A DNA stretch of 64,000 nucleotides, from positions 75,890,188-75,954,187 of the forward strand of contig OZ035961.1 in assembly GCA_964034945.1 (NCBI GenBank). Direction: 5' to 3'. How positions within the stretch are numbered: the stretch's first letter is position 1; each line of letters starts with the position of its first letter. The notes under the pieces are model-generated. The model was not told the DNA's origin. It saw only the letters and a program-made list of their open reading frames with translations, and did no database searches. Origin of the DNA: Chrysopilus asiliformis (lineage: Eukaryota > Arthropoda > Insecta > Diptera > Rhagionidae). Positions 1 through 10,674 of this stretch are shown here, piece after piece. The translations under genes and the position numbers were made by a program.

Positions 1-282
1 GCTGTTGTACGGATAGGGCGTCATTAAGTGCTTTTCTAGTGGAAAAGCATCGTCTGCAACTATCACGTACAGCAGCATCTTATTGGATCTAACTAAACTA
101 TCCGAAGGCATACTCATTCCGACTATAGACTCCACCATTGCTGATGCGACCATTACAGTCGATATCAATAAATGTGAATTTGCAATCAGCGTCACACATT
201 GCCAATAAAACGATGCTATTGAAACCGTTGTAATTGAAATACATAGAACCATCGCTCCAATACAATTTGGAAATTGCCATCG
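1..282 (-). pseudogene. PIF/Harbinger transposase fragment, DDE domain
   Basis: Read on the minus strand, the segment encodes pieces typical of the DDE_Tnp_4 nuclease domain of insect PIF/Harbinger (ALP1/HARBI1-like) transposases: YFNYNGFNSIVLLAMCDA, then a D-x-G-x-x-x-SDGG-like stretch, then (after a frameshift near 98) VADDAFPLEKHLMTPYPY. The last piece is a hallmark of this family. The frame is broken near 98-100 and the copy runs off the window edge, so it is a pseudogene. The N-terminal part of the same kind of transposase lies at about 1680-1915 in the same orientation, so the two are probably one gene split by a later insertion. Confidence 0.8.
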
Positions 283-299
283 TTGGGCCATTCTATTCG

Positions 300-1670
300 A
301 AATTCTCACCCATTCGTCAACATTTTCAGGAAACTTAAATTAAAGATCATATTTATTTAAATGCATTTATTTAAATTCAGAAATCCTAAAATATATTTGC
401 CCTTCAAATGATTGTACAATAAGAAAACTTCCGAAATCGCCCTGCTGATAAATGACAGCGACAATGCCCAACTAACAAACTCTCCAGACCAAAACTCTTA
501 CGAATTTTGAAATCTTCTCATTAAATATTCTTAACACACTGGAAACACTCATAATATAGTTCTTGTAATGACACTCTAATTTTTTCTGATAGCGTTCTTT
601 TTATAAGAGTATGACGCTACTATAGAGCTACTGAATCTTTTACGCTTATAGCAAGGCGATTTTTGAACTCTTGTAGCGAGCCTTTAAAAACTTATGTTCT
701 CATTGTATATTTTTTATAAAGTTTTAACACTTAAAGAGTTTAAATCTTAAATAAAAACGTTATGAGCAGTTAATTCGTATGATTCTCATAAAAACGCGCT
801 TGTAAAAGTTTAAGTATAAAAATACTTGTTAAAATGCTCATATGAGACATAAAAGAGTTGAACTCGCATAACGCGAGCTTATGTTCTTATTAGTAGAATT
901 TTATTCTTAAAATAAATCTTCGTCAACAGGCGCCATATTTTTCCTTGATCTTTTTTAACAGTAAAACTTTGAAATTCCAAAAACTGCTTATATATGTAAA
1001 TTAGGACCTAAAAACACTGCAAAAAGCTATTTTCGTTAAAAACAAAAACGCATTAAAACAATTGAAACAGTTTGATCAATTATATTAAAAATTTAATTTT
1101 TCCATATTATATTTCCGATTTATAATATATCTAACTTTTTCGATTTTTTCGAGGGGTTTCGCATTTTTTCGAAGTAAAATATGTTATATTATCAGTAAAA
1201 TTGCATTTCCCATATAATTTTTGTCTATATATCCGAAAAAATAGAATTTAAAATCTATGCCATATCTAATACAATATTATCATACGCAAACGTAGACATG
1301 ACTCGGATACGAAAATAAATAAACACTTCAAAAATAACTTTTACTCTTTAAAAAATTACTTTAACTCTTCAAAAATAAAACCGGCTAGATATTTTTATAT
1401 ACTCTTCTCTTTTTAGCAAAGCATAAAGTACTTGTTATGAAAGTTTTATGAGAATATCAATAAACTCTCATTAGAATTCAAATAGTATTCTTGTGAACCT
1501 TTCGTGACTCTTACAAAAAGAACTGATGTCTTGTTATCAGATAAAAAAAGTTCTCATAAGTGCGCCATTTAAGCCTCATGAGCCACTCAAAAAATAGTTG
1601 TAGCACTCTACAAGGGTGAAATAGCCCTGTATGAAAACTCTCAAAAGACTCTAGTAGAGTCTTATGAGAC
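300..1670. other. AT-rich insertion splitting a Harbinger transposase
   Basis: No credible coding region. The stretch is very AT-rich and repeats motifs such as ctcttataag and ctcataag many times on both sides (about 560-900 and 1380-1660). It separates the two halves of a minus-strand Harbinger transposase, so it is most simply a non-autonomous transposon inserted into that gene. I could not define clean terminal repeats or a TSD. Confidence 0.4.
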
Positions 1671-1679
1671 GAAAATTGT

Positions 1680-1915
1680 TAGTTGGGTGGGTATTCCAAG
1701 CTTCGGAAAGTTTCTCCAGTGGCCAAGAACCTGAGAGTTATTGCCAGCTTTTTCTTCCGTCGAGATTGCGTCTCTCAATAGAGTATTCTTTTTTGTGAGA
1801 TACGGCTTCAAAATATGGATAATCTCCTCAAAACAAACGTTGCCCATTCGTAAGAACATCCTGTACGCGTTTTTATCTTCCAGACACAGTTCGACGCGAT
1901 GCGAGGGCGGATAGG
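1680..1915 (-). pseudogene. PIF/Harbinger transposase fragment, N-terminal part
   Basis: The minus strand reads CFEEIIHILKPYLTKKNT followed by LLRDAIS and a degenerate LGHWRNF segment. This is the helical N-terminal region of insect Harbinger transposases, where related proteins read 'F..I...V.P.I.K..T.LR.AI...E.L..TLRFLATG'. The frame is lost just before the intervening insertion. Together with the DDE fragment at 1-282 it forms one decayed copy. Confidence 0.65.
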
Positions 1916-2939
1916 TAAGAAGAGGGTAGTATACCTATGAAAGAAAACCTGGTAGCTCAGACCTTAGGGGTCGTGGGGTTTTCCTCTTCTTAACACTACC
2001 TGACAATAACCGGTATACTACTAGAAAACTAAACCGAAAAAATCCAATAGTCCGGAGGGTGATAACGACAGACCGTGCCCTCCCCTCTTCAGGATCTAAG
2101 TCCCAAACCGGTAAATGTTGCATGGCCATCACCGCTATGCAACCCCTTTGACAGATACAAAAACTCTTTATTTGAACTTTTCAGATCATCACCAAAATGC
2201 CACAAAAACTACCCCTTTACTGAACTCTTTCCTCCCATAATGTACCTAAATTTAGGCAATCATCTCAAAAGACACAAAACTGCATTGATCGATCCGATTA
2301 CCTTATTCTGTTCGAAATTTTTTTGCTGAAATTAATTTGAACACTGAATAAAAATTACTCCCAAATATAATAAATAAAAAGATAGGTTTAAATGCATGCG
2401 TTTATAATTTAAATTAAAAAAAAACAGTTAACAAAACTTATGCTAAAATAAACAAAACTAACCCTAACCAATTAAATTTTAACATCTAAGCTATTATTTA
2501 TTTAAAAATTTTAGTAGAGTTTTCTTAATGTCCTTAATTTTCTTCTTTTATTTATATTTTATTAAATTATTTATTTATTTTCTATGTTTGTTGTGCAGAA
2601 TTGTTGATGGTCGTCCTTCTTTTGATGTATTTTTAACGATGATTGTATGAACGTAGTGAAATGAATGATGAATGTAATTTGGAAAATGTTGCTAGCGCCG
2701 ATGAATATAAAAAAATGAAAATGTTGCCGAGTTGTAGGTGTTTGTTTGATGGTTGTTTGTTCGCACGATATGATATTAGAAACCATACTTACAGTAAATC
2801 CCAGTTTAATGAATGTTGTTTCTGCTATGTATGAATTATGTTTGAATGTTGTTTCTGCTATGTATGAATTATGCTGGATGAATGGTTGATTAGTTTGCGA
2901 TGATTGAATGAATGTTGCTGGAACGGATGCTTGAATATG
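1916..2939. other. No gene seen; low-complexity and short tandem duplication
   Basis: Nothing here has convincing coding character. The part at 2580-2935 is rich in gaatg/atgaat repeats. It includes a direct duplication of about 33 bp at roughly 2811-2876 (the unit contains tgttgtttctgctatgtatg). Open frames across it are low-complexity (Thr/Gln/His/Phe rich) and look fortuitous. The similar gatgatg-rich sequence resumes at 4105, after the MITE, so this was the MITE's target. Confidence 0.4.
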
Positions 2940-4104
2940 CACGGTAAAAACTGGAGTCTAATTTTAAGACTTTTTTTCCTACATATAGTACTATCCGGTC
3001 TAAATTTAAGGTATTAAAATTTAAATTTTAGTCTAAAAAATCTAAAAATTAGTTCCAAATTTCTAAAAATTCTCAAACTAAAACCTTATGGTTTAAGTTT
3101 AAGATGTCTGAGTCTTAAATTAAGACTGGAATGGTTAAAAAATAGTCATAAACTTCTAAAATTCGTGAATTATCCGGGTAAATAAGACTATCCGGTCTAA
3201 ATTTAAGACTTAAAAGTTTTAATTTCAAACTGAAATTACTAAAAAGTAGTTACAATTTTCTAAAACTGACTCAAATTTAGACTTCGAAGTTTAAATTTCA
3301 AACCTTTTTTTTATGTTTATGCCAGGAGCTTAGGCAAATTGCCTCTAATGCCGAAGTGTTTAGGTCCATGAGTAGAAAAGTTCCAAATTCAAATTCAAGC
3401 CGAATTATTTTTGCCCTGAGTGGGATTTGAACCACTGCTCTTTGGATCACAAGGCAAGCACTTAGTTGACTGAGCCATCCACGCCCGCAAATTAAATCCT
3501 TAATTTTAGATTAATATGTATAGAAAATATACTCAGACTTCTAAAATAAACCAATTCCAGACTTTACTTTCTAAATTTCAGAATAATGAGTTTTAATTAT
3601 AGGCTGAAATGATTAAAAAGTAGTCACAATTTTCTAAAACTGAATAAATTGTAGACTTTGAAGTTTTGTTTTTAGACCGAAAAGTCGAATTCGAGTATCG
3701 CGACTTTTCTAAAAATTGACCGACCGACTGATGAATTTGAAAAAGAAAAATAAACTAAAAAGACTAAATATTAGACAAAAAGTTTAATTCAATTTTATCC
3801 GAATTGAAGTAAAACTTACAAGGTTTAGTTCTCAAACTTATAGGTCTAATATTTCGATTAAAAGTCTAGAAATAAGGCGGAGAGGTTTAAAACAAATTTT
3901 TAAGAAAGAAAAAGTTTACTTTTTAAACTATAGTCTTAAAAATAAACCGAAACTCACTAAATATTAAACTTTTCGACTAAAATATACTCTAAACTTTCAA
4001 AAAGTTTTAAAAATAGAGAAAATAGTTTAAAATTCCACTAAACTTTCAAAAGTTTAAAAAATAGAAGGAAAAAGTCTTAAAATTAGACTCCAGTTTTTAC
4101 CGTG
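2940..4104. mobile_element. Non-autonomous TIR element (MITE-like), TIR CACGGTAAAAACTGG
   Basis: The ends are near-perfect inverted repeats of about 36 bp: 2940-2975 reads CACGGTAAAAACTGGAGTCT and onward, and 4069-4104 is its reverse complement. The interior has no gene but many diverged repeats of taaatttaagac and its complement. Flanks (tgaatatg / tgtataaatg) are only an imperfect TSD. Superfamily is not determined. A tRNA-derived SINE is inserted inside at about 3317-3490. Confidence 0.75.
3317..3490 (-). mobile_element. tRNA-derived SINE
   Basis: On the minus strand, positions 3490 to about 3417 look like a tRNA. A GGGCGTGGATGGCTCAGTC start carries an A-box-like TGGCTCAGTCAA, and a B box GGTTCAAATCC sits in a plausible T arm (GTGG/CCAC). 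The acceptor stem does not close, and the sequence continues into a non-tRNA body (to about 3317) containing gcttaggcaaattgcctc and aatgccgaag. That is the organisation of a Pol III-transcribed tRNA-related SINE, not a functional tRNA gene. It lies inside the 2940-4104 MITE. Confidence 0.6.
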
Positions 4105-5971
4105 TGTATAAATGATGCTGGGAAGATGATATTTATGTATGTTGGTCCGAACGTTGCACATTAGGGTGGGTCAATTTTTTCGGGGGGAAAGGGTATAGCA
4201 AGAAAATAATCTTCGGACAATTCTAAGACATTTTGCCCAAAGAACCATGGGTCTAAAATCAATATCGAGCTGCCGGAAATTTCGTTGAAGTTTGGAAGTC
4301 GGAAAATGCTAAAAAATTGTACATTCACATACAAATGAGATAAAAAAGTTATTAATTTTTTTATGAAAACTTGCCATAGGGGGTTTTTTTGGTATGAGAA
4401 ATCTATTTTTGATATTTATTTTTTCCTAAGGGGTCCGCCAGATGGCGCTACAATGGAGTTTTTTGGTTTTTCTTATATTTTAAAGCGAAAGGTTATTTTT
4501 TTTAAACGTATTTTGATGCGATTAATATAAAATAGAAAAAAGAAAAATTTTATTATTTTTAATAATTTTATATTTAACAAACATAAATTTTGATTTTTTT
4601 TTCATTTTTTTCTTATTTAATTTTAAGTATTAATTTCACAAATTATCAACTATAAGTTTTGTAAATCTTTCTTACTATCCATTTTGGGTATTTTACATCG
4701 ACTTTCCAATGTTGTTGCCATAACCCCTTCGCGATTTTTCTCGGTAACACGCCGTGAAGTGCCACTTAATAGCTGAACGTGTCGTTCTATTGCTTGTATA
4801 TGGCAATAAATTTCGGGGTCCAGAAACGGTGGATCTTCAAAGTCTAGGTATTGAACCAAATGGTCGTATGGAATATTTGCTGTAAATGGAGGTTCAAATA
4901 AATTGTTTTCATCATTCAAATCAATCATATCGAAATAATCTGTGCAATTAAAGTTAATCATTGGTTTCTTATATGGTCTACCTTTTTCTGGATTCCACAG
5001 TTTCTCTCTAATATGAATTTTTTTTAAAGCTCTTTGACGAATTTCCATTCTTTTATCAAACAACATTGAAAATAATACATTTTCGAAGTGAGCGTAATAC
5101 CCATTTTCAGTAATAGTTTTATTAACTATTTCGCGTAAATTTGGATCCAAATATTTAGTCGAAAGAATAAATTTATATAAAATAACAGCACCATTCACAA
5201 CCGAGTCAAAAAATTTAACATTGAAGTACTTTGGAACATATACTCTAATGACATACTCAGCAAGAATTTTTAAATTATTTGATGGTGTATTTGTAGTAAC
5301 ATAATGGGCCGTATTCTATAACGAAAATTTTATCATTTTATGTTATGTTATGTCTTAAAATGACATAATTACCTCGATTGGTATTCTGTAAGGACAATTT
5401 CATTTTATGTTACGCGCTATAACATAAAATTTTTCCTGTTATGACTCATAACATAAAAGCTCCGAGATAGTACCTTTTATAATCATTTTATCATCTTTTA
5501 TGCCATTTGACATTTGAAGTGTAACATTTCACGAGTGAAATTTCAATTAAAATATAAATCAAGTTAAAAACAAAAAATGTCGAGCATTAGAAGATTAATA
5601 ATTTTGGGGGAAATCGTGGAAAGGAGTAATAGGTATAGTAAAATAATAGAGTATAGTTTTAAATGAATCTAAAAATTTAACTACATGCAGAAGAGAACAT
5701 AGGAGAAATTTACGAGGTCTTCGGGATTGCAGCGATCCCTTTCAGTTGCCTGAAATAAGATTCCAAAAGTTGTTTCGATTGGATAAGGATGGGGTCAAAC
5801 TTCTTATAGAGAAATTGGAGCCTCACGCAAGAAGCATTTCAAGAAGCACTTCAATTCCATTCACTATTCGCTTTCTAAGTGCTTTGCATTTTTATGGTCA
5901 AGGTTCTTATCAAGTGTCAATAGAAAGTTGTCATATTCTTGCATTATCCCAACCAAGTGTTTCGAGAGCTA

Positions 5972-6246
5972 TAAAAAAAAAATAAAAAAAAATTTTTTAA
6001 AAAAAGCTTTTATTAAAAAAAATGCACTAAAAAGAAAAAAATAATTTTCTGGACGCTGTGTATCACAAATATAAAAGCTTTTAAAAAGCGAGATAAATGT
6101 TTATTTTATTGTTTTATGCTTTATCTCGCTTTTTAAAAGCTTTTATATTTGTGATACACAGCGTCCAGAAAATTATTTTTTTCTTTTTAGTGCATTTTTT
6201 TTAATAAAAGCTTTTTTTAAAAAATTTTTTTTTATTTTTTTTTTTA
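5972..6246. repeat. Large palindrome, arms ~125 bp
   Basis: The arm at about 5972-6096 and its near-perfect reverse complement at about 6117-6246 flank a loop of about 20 nt (tgtttattttattgttttat). Recognisable paired blocks are ttttctggacgctgtgtatc and its complement, and cttttaaaaagcgagataaa and its complement. It would form a long hairpin. Confidence 0.9.
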
Positions 6247-6289
6247 TTTTGTTCTTTTTAGTCTTCGAATATATAGCTTTACATTTGAG

Positions 6290-7150
6290 ATGTCCTTACA
6301 GGCTTTTTAACTTGAGAATCGTATTCAGCGAACCCCAAAACCCGCAGAATATATTTTTTCCCGGAACAATTGAGAAAAAGGATAATCACGTTATCCTTAC
6401 AGGACATTCCGTTGTCCTTACAGACTTTTTAATGACAGATTCGGATTCAGCGACCCCAAAAACCCCAGAATAGATTTTTTTCCGGAAAATTTGGAGAAAA
6501 GGATAATCACGTTATCCTTACAGGACCTTCCGTTATCCTTACAGACTTTTTAATGACAGATTCGGATTCAGCGACCCCAAAAACCCCCAGGATAGATTTT
6601 TTTCCGGAAAATTTGGAGAAAAGGATAATCACGTTATCCTTACAGGACCTTCCGTTATCCTTACAGACTTTTTGATGACAGATTCGGATTCAGCGACCCC
6701 AAAAACCCCAGAATAGATTTTTTTCCGGAAAATTTGGAGAAAATGATAATCACGTTATCCTTACAGGACCTTCCGTTATCCTTACAGACTTTTTAATGAC
6801 ATATTCGGATTCAGCGACCCCAAAAACCCCCAGAATAGATTTTTTTCCGGAAAATTTGGAGAAAAGGATAATCACGTTATCCTTACAGGACCTTCCGTTA
6901 TCCTTACAGACTTTTTAATGACAGATTCGGATTCAGCGACCCCAAAAACCCCCAGGATAGATTTTTTTCCGGAAAATTTGGAGAAAAGGATAATCACGTT
7001 ATCCTTACAGGACCTTCCGTTATCCTTACTGACTTTTTAATGACAGATTCGGATTCAGCGACGCCAAAAACCCCCAGGATAGATTTTTTTCCGGAAAATT
7101 TGGAGAAAAGGATAATCACGTTATCCTTACAGGACCTTCCGTTATCCTTA
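6290..7150. repeat. Tandem array, ~122-bp unit, about 7 copies
   Basis: The landmark tccggaaaatttgg recurs at about 6481, 6603, 6724, 6846, 6968 and 7090, a spacing of 121-122 bp, with a more diverged copy near 6359. Each unit contains a small palindrome ggataatcacgttatcc and the phrase ttccgttatccttacag. Copies are highly similar, so amplification is recent. No protein is encoded. Confidence 0.92.
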
Positions 7151-8445
7151 TAAGGACGAAGTAGTGAAAATATTGTATTGTCATCGGACTTATATAAGTG
7201 TGCAAAATTTCAAGTCAATCGGACAAGTGGAAGTGGGTCAAAATTGGGTTGCAAGATTTGATCTGACAGACAAACAGACAAACAAACAGACAAGATAGCG
7301 AGCTAAATAAAAGCTTTTAAAAAGAAGTGACTACTCTCATTCATGATCACTTAGTGGGTGATTTCATAAATTTTCCTACGGATCCAATAGATATTGCGAA
7401 CACAAAAGAAAGGTATTGCAAAATTAATTACATACGTTAAAAGAGAATAATGTCATTTGGTTTTGTTTAGATTCTTTAGTAAATTTGGCATGCAAGGCGT
7501 AATTGGTGTCATTGATGGTTGCCACATCGCTATTGTTTCCCCCCCAGAGGATGACACGGAATTTAGTGGAAACCATTTTCGAAATCGTAAGGGGTATGAT
7601 AGCTTGAATGCTTTAGTAGTAAGTAATAATTTAGAAGTGAAGTAATTTTATTTGTGCATGATGTTAATATTCAAATAAACCCTTAGTGTTGCGATTCAGA
7701 TATGCGTATTACGTACGCGAACGCACGTTTTCCAGGATCTGTGCATGATTCGGCAATTTGGATGACATCACAACTTAGAAGAAAATGCATGGACCAATAT
7801 ACTTCGGTAGCCAATCAATCTAACTTTTTATTGGGTAACATATCTTGCAGTTAAAAATGTTATGTTATTATATTTTTAAAATTTGTAGGAGACTCTGGAT
7901 TTCCAGTTGAGCCGTGGTTATTAACTCCCTTCACAAATAGGCAACCAGAATCTCCAGAATATAAATATGACGAAGCTTTTGTAAAGACACGGATCATTAT
8001 CGAAAAATGCTTTGGTCTTGTAAAAAGTCGCTTCCGCTGCTTACTGCGCCATAGGACACTTCATTACCACCCGAGCATTGCGTGTCGAATTATTTACAGC
8101 ATATTTGCGCTGCATAACTTTTGTATCAAGAGAAGGAACTATTTGAATGAGGACGACTTAGATGATGAAGATTTAGATGATCCGGAAGTATTGTCAAATA
8201 CAGTTCCAGAAGAGGCCAACATAAATGACAACGAATCATCTAACCAGTATGGTAAGGCAATGCTAAATAATATTTAAATTCGATGCTTTGAACTGGTAAT
8301 TTATTTTTTCAGATATTTCCTGGCTTTCCGCTGGAAGGCGAGTGAGACAAATTTATGTGGAAAAACATTTTACATAGTAATTTTTATTAAATTGTACATT
8401 TTAAGATATAAATCTAACTATTAAATCTAGATAACATTTTATTTT

Positions 8446-9451
8446 TTTTGGCTTTCTGCCAGTGCTCTTATTGCATCTGCCATATTATTTAGGGCCTCGG
8501 TGCACCGGTTCCTCTCTAAATTTCCGGCCTCCTGGGCATCTGCCAACCGTCGGAGCTGGTCTCCAATATTTTCTAAAGCGGTGGTATTTGCTCTCTCCAC
8601 CTCTTTCAATATTTCCGGCAGTTTAGCTTCTAAAGTTTTTTTTTAATTTATCATATATAAATTGTTGTGCCAAAATATTTATTACCTTTAGATACCGGTA
8701 GTTTCTTTCTAAGATTTGTTGCAGACTTGTTTTGTTTTTCCGGAGTTGGACGGTTGCCGGTGAAGCTCGTATCTAGAGTTATATGGTCGGAAATCGTCTC
8801 ATGGAAGTTCTCCGTAGCTGTTAAAGGCTCACCTTCAACATCTAGAAATTCTACGTCCATGTAGTCTTCTTCCTGATTCTCGTTACCGATAACTTCCTTT
8901 ATGTTCGATGAAGATGCCTCATCGGATTTACTTGATGGAAGCGGCCCGAATCCAGCTTCTTCATTTGATACGCCCTCCATAACGACATTGCCCCAAAGGG
9001 AGAGAGCTCTAAGTTCTATGTCTTTTAACGAACTTGGTTTTTCTGGTCCTCCACCAGTTCCATCTCTATGGGAATCTTCAAGTCTACGTTTGTGGCGTAC
9101 TGAATTTCGCCAGTTTTCAAAAGTCTATATACATATAAAAAAAAAAAGATTTGAAATAGTAAATAAAAATATAAAATGTGAAAACTTACTTTTTGCCATG
9201 ACCGCTTATCTTTGGACGGGCCGTTATTAGTACAGTTGAGCAAATTTGTTAATTCATCCCATACAGGTTGGATAGAAGCATCTCCATCCTTTTTTATCAC
9301 CATACTCCTGTGGCGCTGCAGAAAAGAGCAATATATTTCATATTGTTCTTTGGAAGTTTTCTTCTGCCGTGACGCTAGTGGAAATATGTAAATGGTATGC
9401 AAAGCAAAAATACTAATCGAATAACTTACCACTCATTTTTTTGTCTGACAT
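8446..9451 (-). CDS. Harbinger accessory protein, Myb/SANT-like DNA-binding
   Basis: This is the partner protein of Harbinger transposons, which binds subterminal DNA and helps transposase enter the nucleus and reach the ends (known for the family). Exons inferred on the minus strand: about 9451-9430 (MSDKKMS), 9374-9191, 9124-8684 and 8632-8446. Exon 2 carries the Myb_DNA-bind_5/zeste-like region: TSKEQYEIYCSFLQRHRSMV, PVWDELTNLLN, then SWQKTFENWRNSVRHKRR across the splice. The middle is acidic and Ser/Thr-rich. The last exon is an amphipathic helix or coiled coil (ALENIGDQLRRLADAQEAGN), probably for oligomerisation. It is convergent with the transposase inside the same element. No disabling mutation was seen; splice positions are good to a base or two. 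Confidence 0.8.
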
Positions 9452-9716
9452 TTCTCCGCAAAAAACTTTAAACCAAACTTTGAATTTTTGTTACTGTTAC
9501 TCGACAAGATGTTCAAAAAGTAATAGAATTCACACCGAAATGTAGTAAATCTTTTATGTTAAAGGTTCGTAAAATGAACGATAAAATTATTTTATTCAAC
9601 TCTTACAGAATACGAATTTTTGTAAAATTTTATTTTCATTTTATGAAGAGAAAATTTTATCATCATAACATAACATAAAATGTAATTTTATGGAAAATTA
9701 CAGAATACGGCCCAAT

Positions 9717-9926
9717 ATCGTAGTACTCGTGATGCCTTTGTTATCCATCGCGAGTGTGAGATTGGCCCTGGTTTTTTATTTGCCAATTTCGCCGGACAGA
9801 CACCATTACTAACAGCATGTGCGATTTCATATAGATACTTAACATCTGTTGATAATTCTTTAATTTGGTTTTCGCTCAATTCTGGAGGCATATTCTGCAA
9901 TGCAATTGGTTCGAAATCGGTCACAA
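9717..9926 (-). pseudogene. Middle exon part of the unclassified transposase (left of Harbinger insertion)
   Basis: This piece reads VTDFEPIALQNMPPELSENQ, STDVKYLYEIAHAVSNGVCP and GPISHSRWITKASRVLRY, then is cut by the Harbinger TIR at 9713. It continues in frame at 5302 downward (YVTTNTPSNNLKILAEYVIR...). It is listed separately because the junction documents the insertion and TSD. It belongs to the gene described at 4640-12600. Confidence 0.8.
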
Positions 9927-10674
9927 CCTGAAATATAGCAAATAATAGATATTAATAAACTAATTTTAATACTAAGAAATTATTTAATACCGGTAATTTT
10001 TCACTATCTTGAATCTTTTTTCCTATAGTACCCGTACCGGTGCGAGGTTCAGTTGTGCTTGATTTCTCTACTGCTTCAAACACATGTCGCAATGGGAGTT
10101 CATTGAAATGCAATAAACAGATGAACCAATGTACAGGTCTCTGTAATTGCAGTTCAAATCTTCGAATGATACCATTATCTTTTCCGGTATTTGTTGGTTC
10201 CCCGTCAGAACATATGGCATATAATTGATCGATTGGCAGGTTTTTCCCAATAAAAAATTCATTCAATTGTCTTTGTTTGATCTCTGCAGTTTCACCAACC
10301 AAATTTACATAACCAATAAGTTGTGCCTTCGGCTCCCGTGCAACAACCAAATGAGGTTCTTTAACCAACTTTTGATGATATATTCCGTCAATTTTTTCTC
10401 TGGTCAGCGAATCATCCTTTCTTCCGTCAAAAGCAAAAGCACTTATAAATGAACTATTGAATCGCTCACTAAGTAACTTTTCTCGGCATTTATTTCTTTC
10501 TCTTCGCACTTTCGATTTATCCATTATCACGAGTCGTCCTAGATCATCACGAAGATTTATGCAGGCCCGGCTCAACCTAATATGCAGACCATGCAAGGCA
10601 TGGGGGCGCCGATCTAAAGGGCGCCTTTCCTCTTTCGATTTAAATAATTATATATTTTCCATTTTTACTTTCTT

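Larger units (their letters stand above)
5971..7325. mobile_element. Palindrome-plus-satellite element inserted in the Harbinger transposase
   Basis: The inserted DNA consists of a giant palindrome (5972-6246), a tandem array (about 6290-7150) and a tail (7151-7325) ending in cagacaaacagacaagatagcgagc-type sequence and aaagcttttaaaaa. No coding region. The same tail motif (gaagtagtgaaaatat) and satellite unit recur in inverse orientation at about 39036-39560 and as a scrap at about 45325-45420, so it is a dispersed family. No clean TSD could be set because the target is A-rich; the class is unknown. Confidence 0.65.
5577..8377 (+). pseudogene. Harbinger transposase (HARBI1-like nuclease), interrupted by an insertion
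   Basis: This is the DDE endonuclease that cuts and joins the element's ends in the nucleus, normally with the Myb-like partner encoded on the other strand. Start ATG 5577 (MSSIRRLIILGEIVERSN). Introns inferred from GT..AG and frame lie at about 5634-5689, 7415-7470, 7630-7685, 7837-7889 and 8252-8311. The N-terminal helical region reads FRLDKDGVKLLIEKLEPHA and ends SQPSVSRAIK, where a 1.35-kb element is inserted (about 5971-7325). Coding resumes at VTTLIHDHLVGDFINFP. Catalytic motifs are visible: VIDGCHIAI (Asp), PGSVHDSAIW (Asp) and TRIIIEKCFGLVKSRF (Glu). The C-terminus is acidic (EDDLDDEDLDD) and ends VEKHFT at 8377. Apart from the insertion I saw no stop or frameshift. Confidence 0.85.
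5306..9713. mobile_element. PIF/Harbinger transposon, two-gene autonomous type, inserted in the 4162-13501 element
   Basis: The TIRs start GGGCCGTATTCTRTAA at 5306 and, reverse-complemented, at 9713, followed by tttatgttatgttatg-type subterminal repeats. The 3-bp TSD is AAT (5303-5305 / 9714-9716). It carries the two genes expected of an autonomous Harbinger: a HARBI1-type DDE transposase on plus and a Myb/SANT-like DNA-binding accessory protein on minus, arranged convergently. The transposase is interrupted only by a nested satellite element (about 5971-7325). Otherwise all its exons remain in frame, so this is a young copy. Confidence 0.92.

Noticed and set aside
2571..2942. Minus-strand 123-codon open frame
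   Set aside because: Low-complexity Thr/His/Phe-rich translation of gaatg repeats with an internal 33-bp duplication; no domain, and overlapped by other chance frames.
3410..3490. tRNA gene on minus strand
   Set aside because: A and B boxes are present, but the acceptor stem does not close and the sequence runs on into a SINE body.
6290..7150. CRISPR-like regular repeats
   Set aside because: Unit of 122 bp repeated as a whole without unique spacers, in a eukaryotic transposon; it is a satellite.
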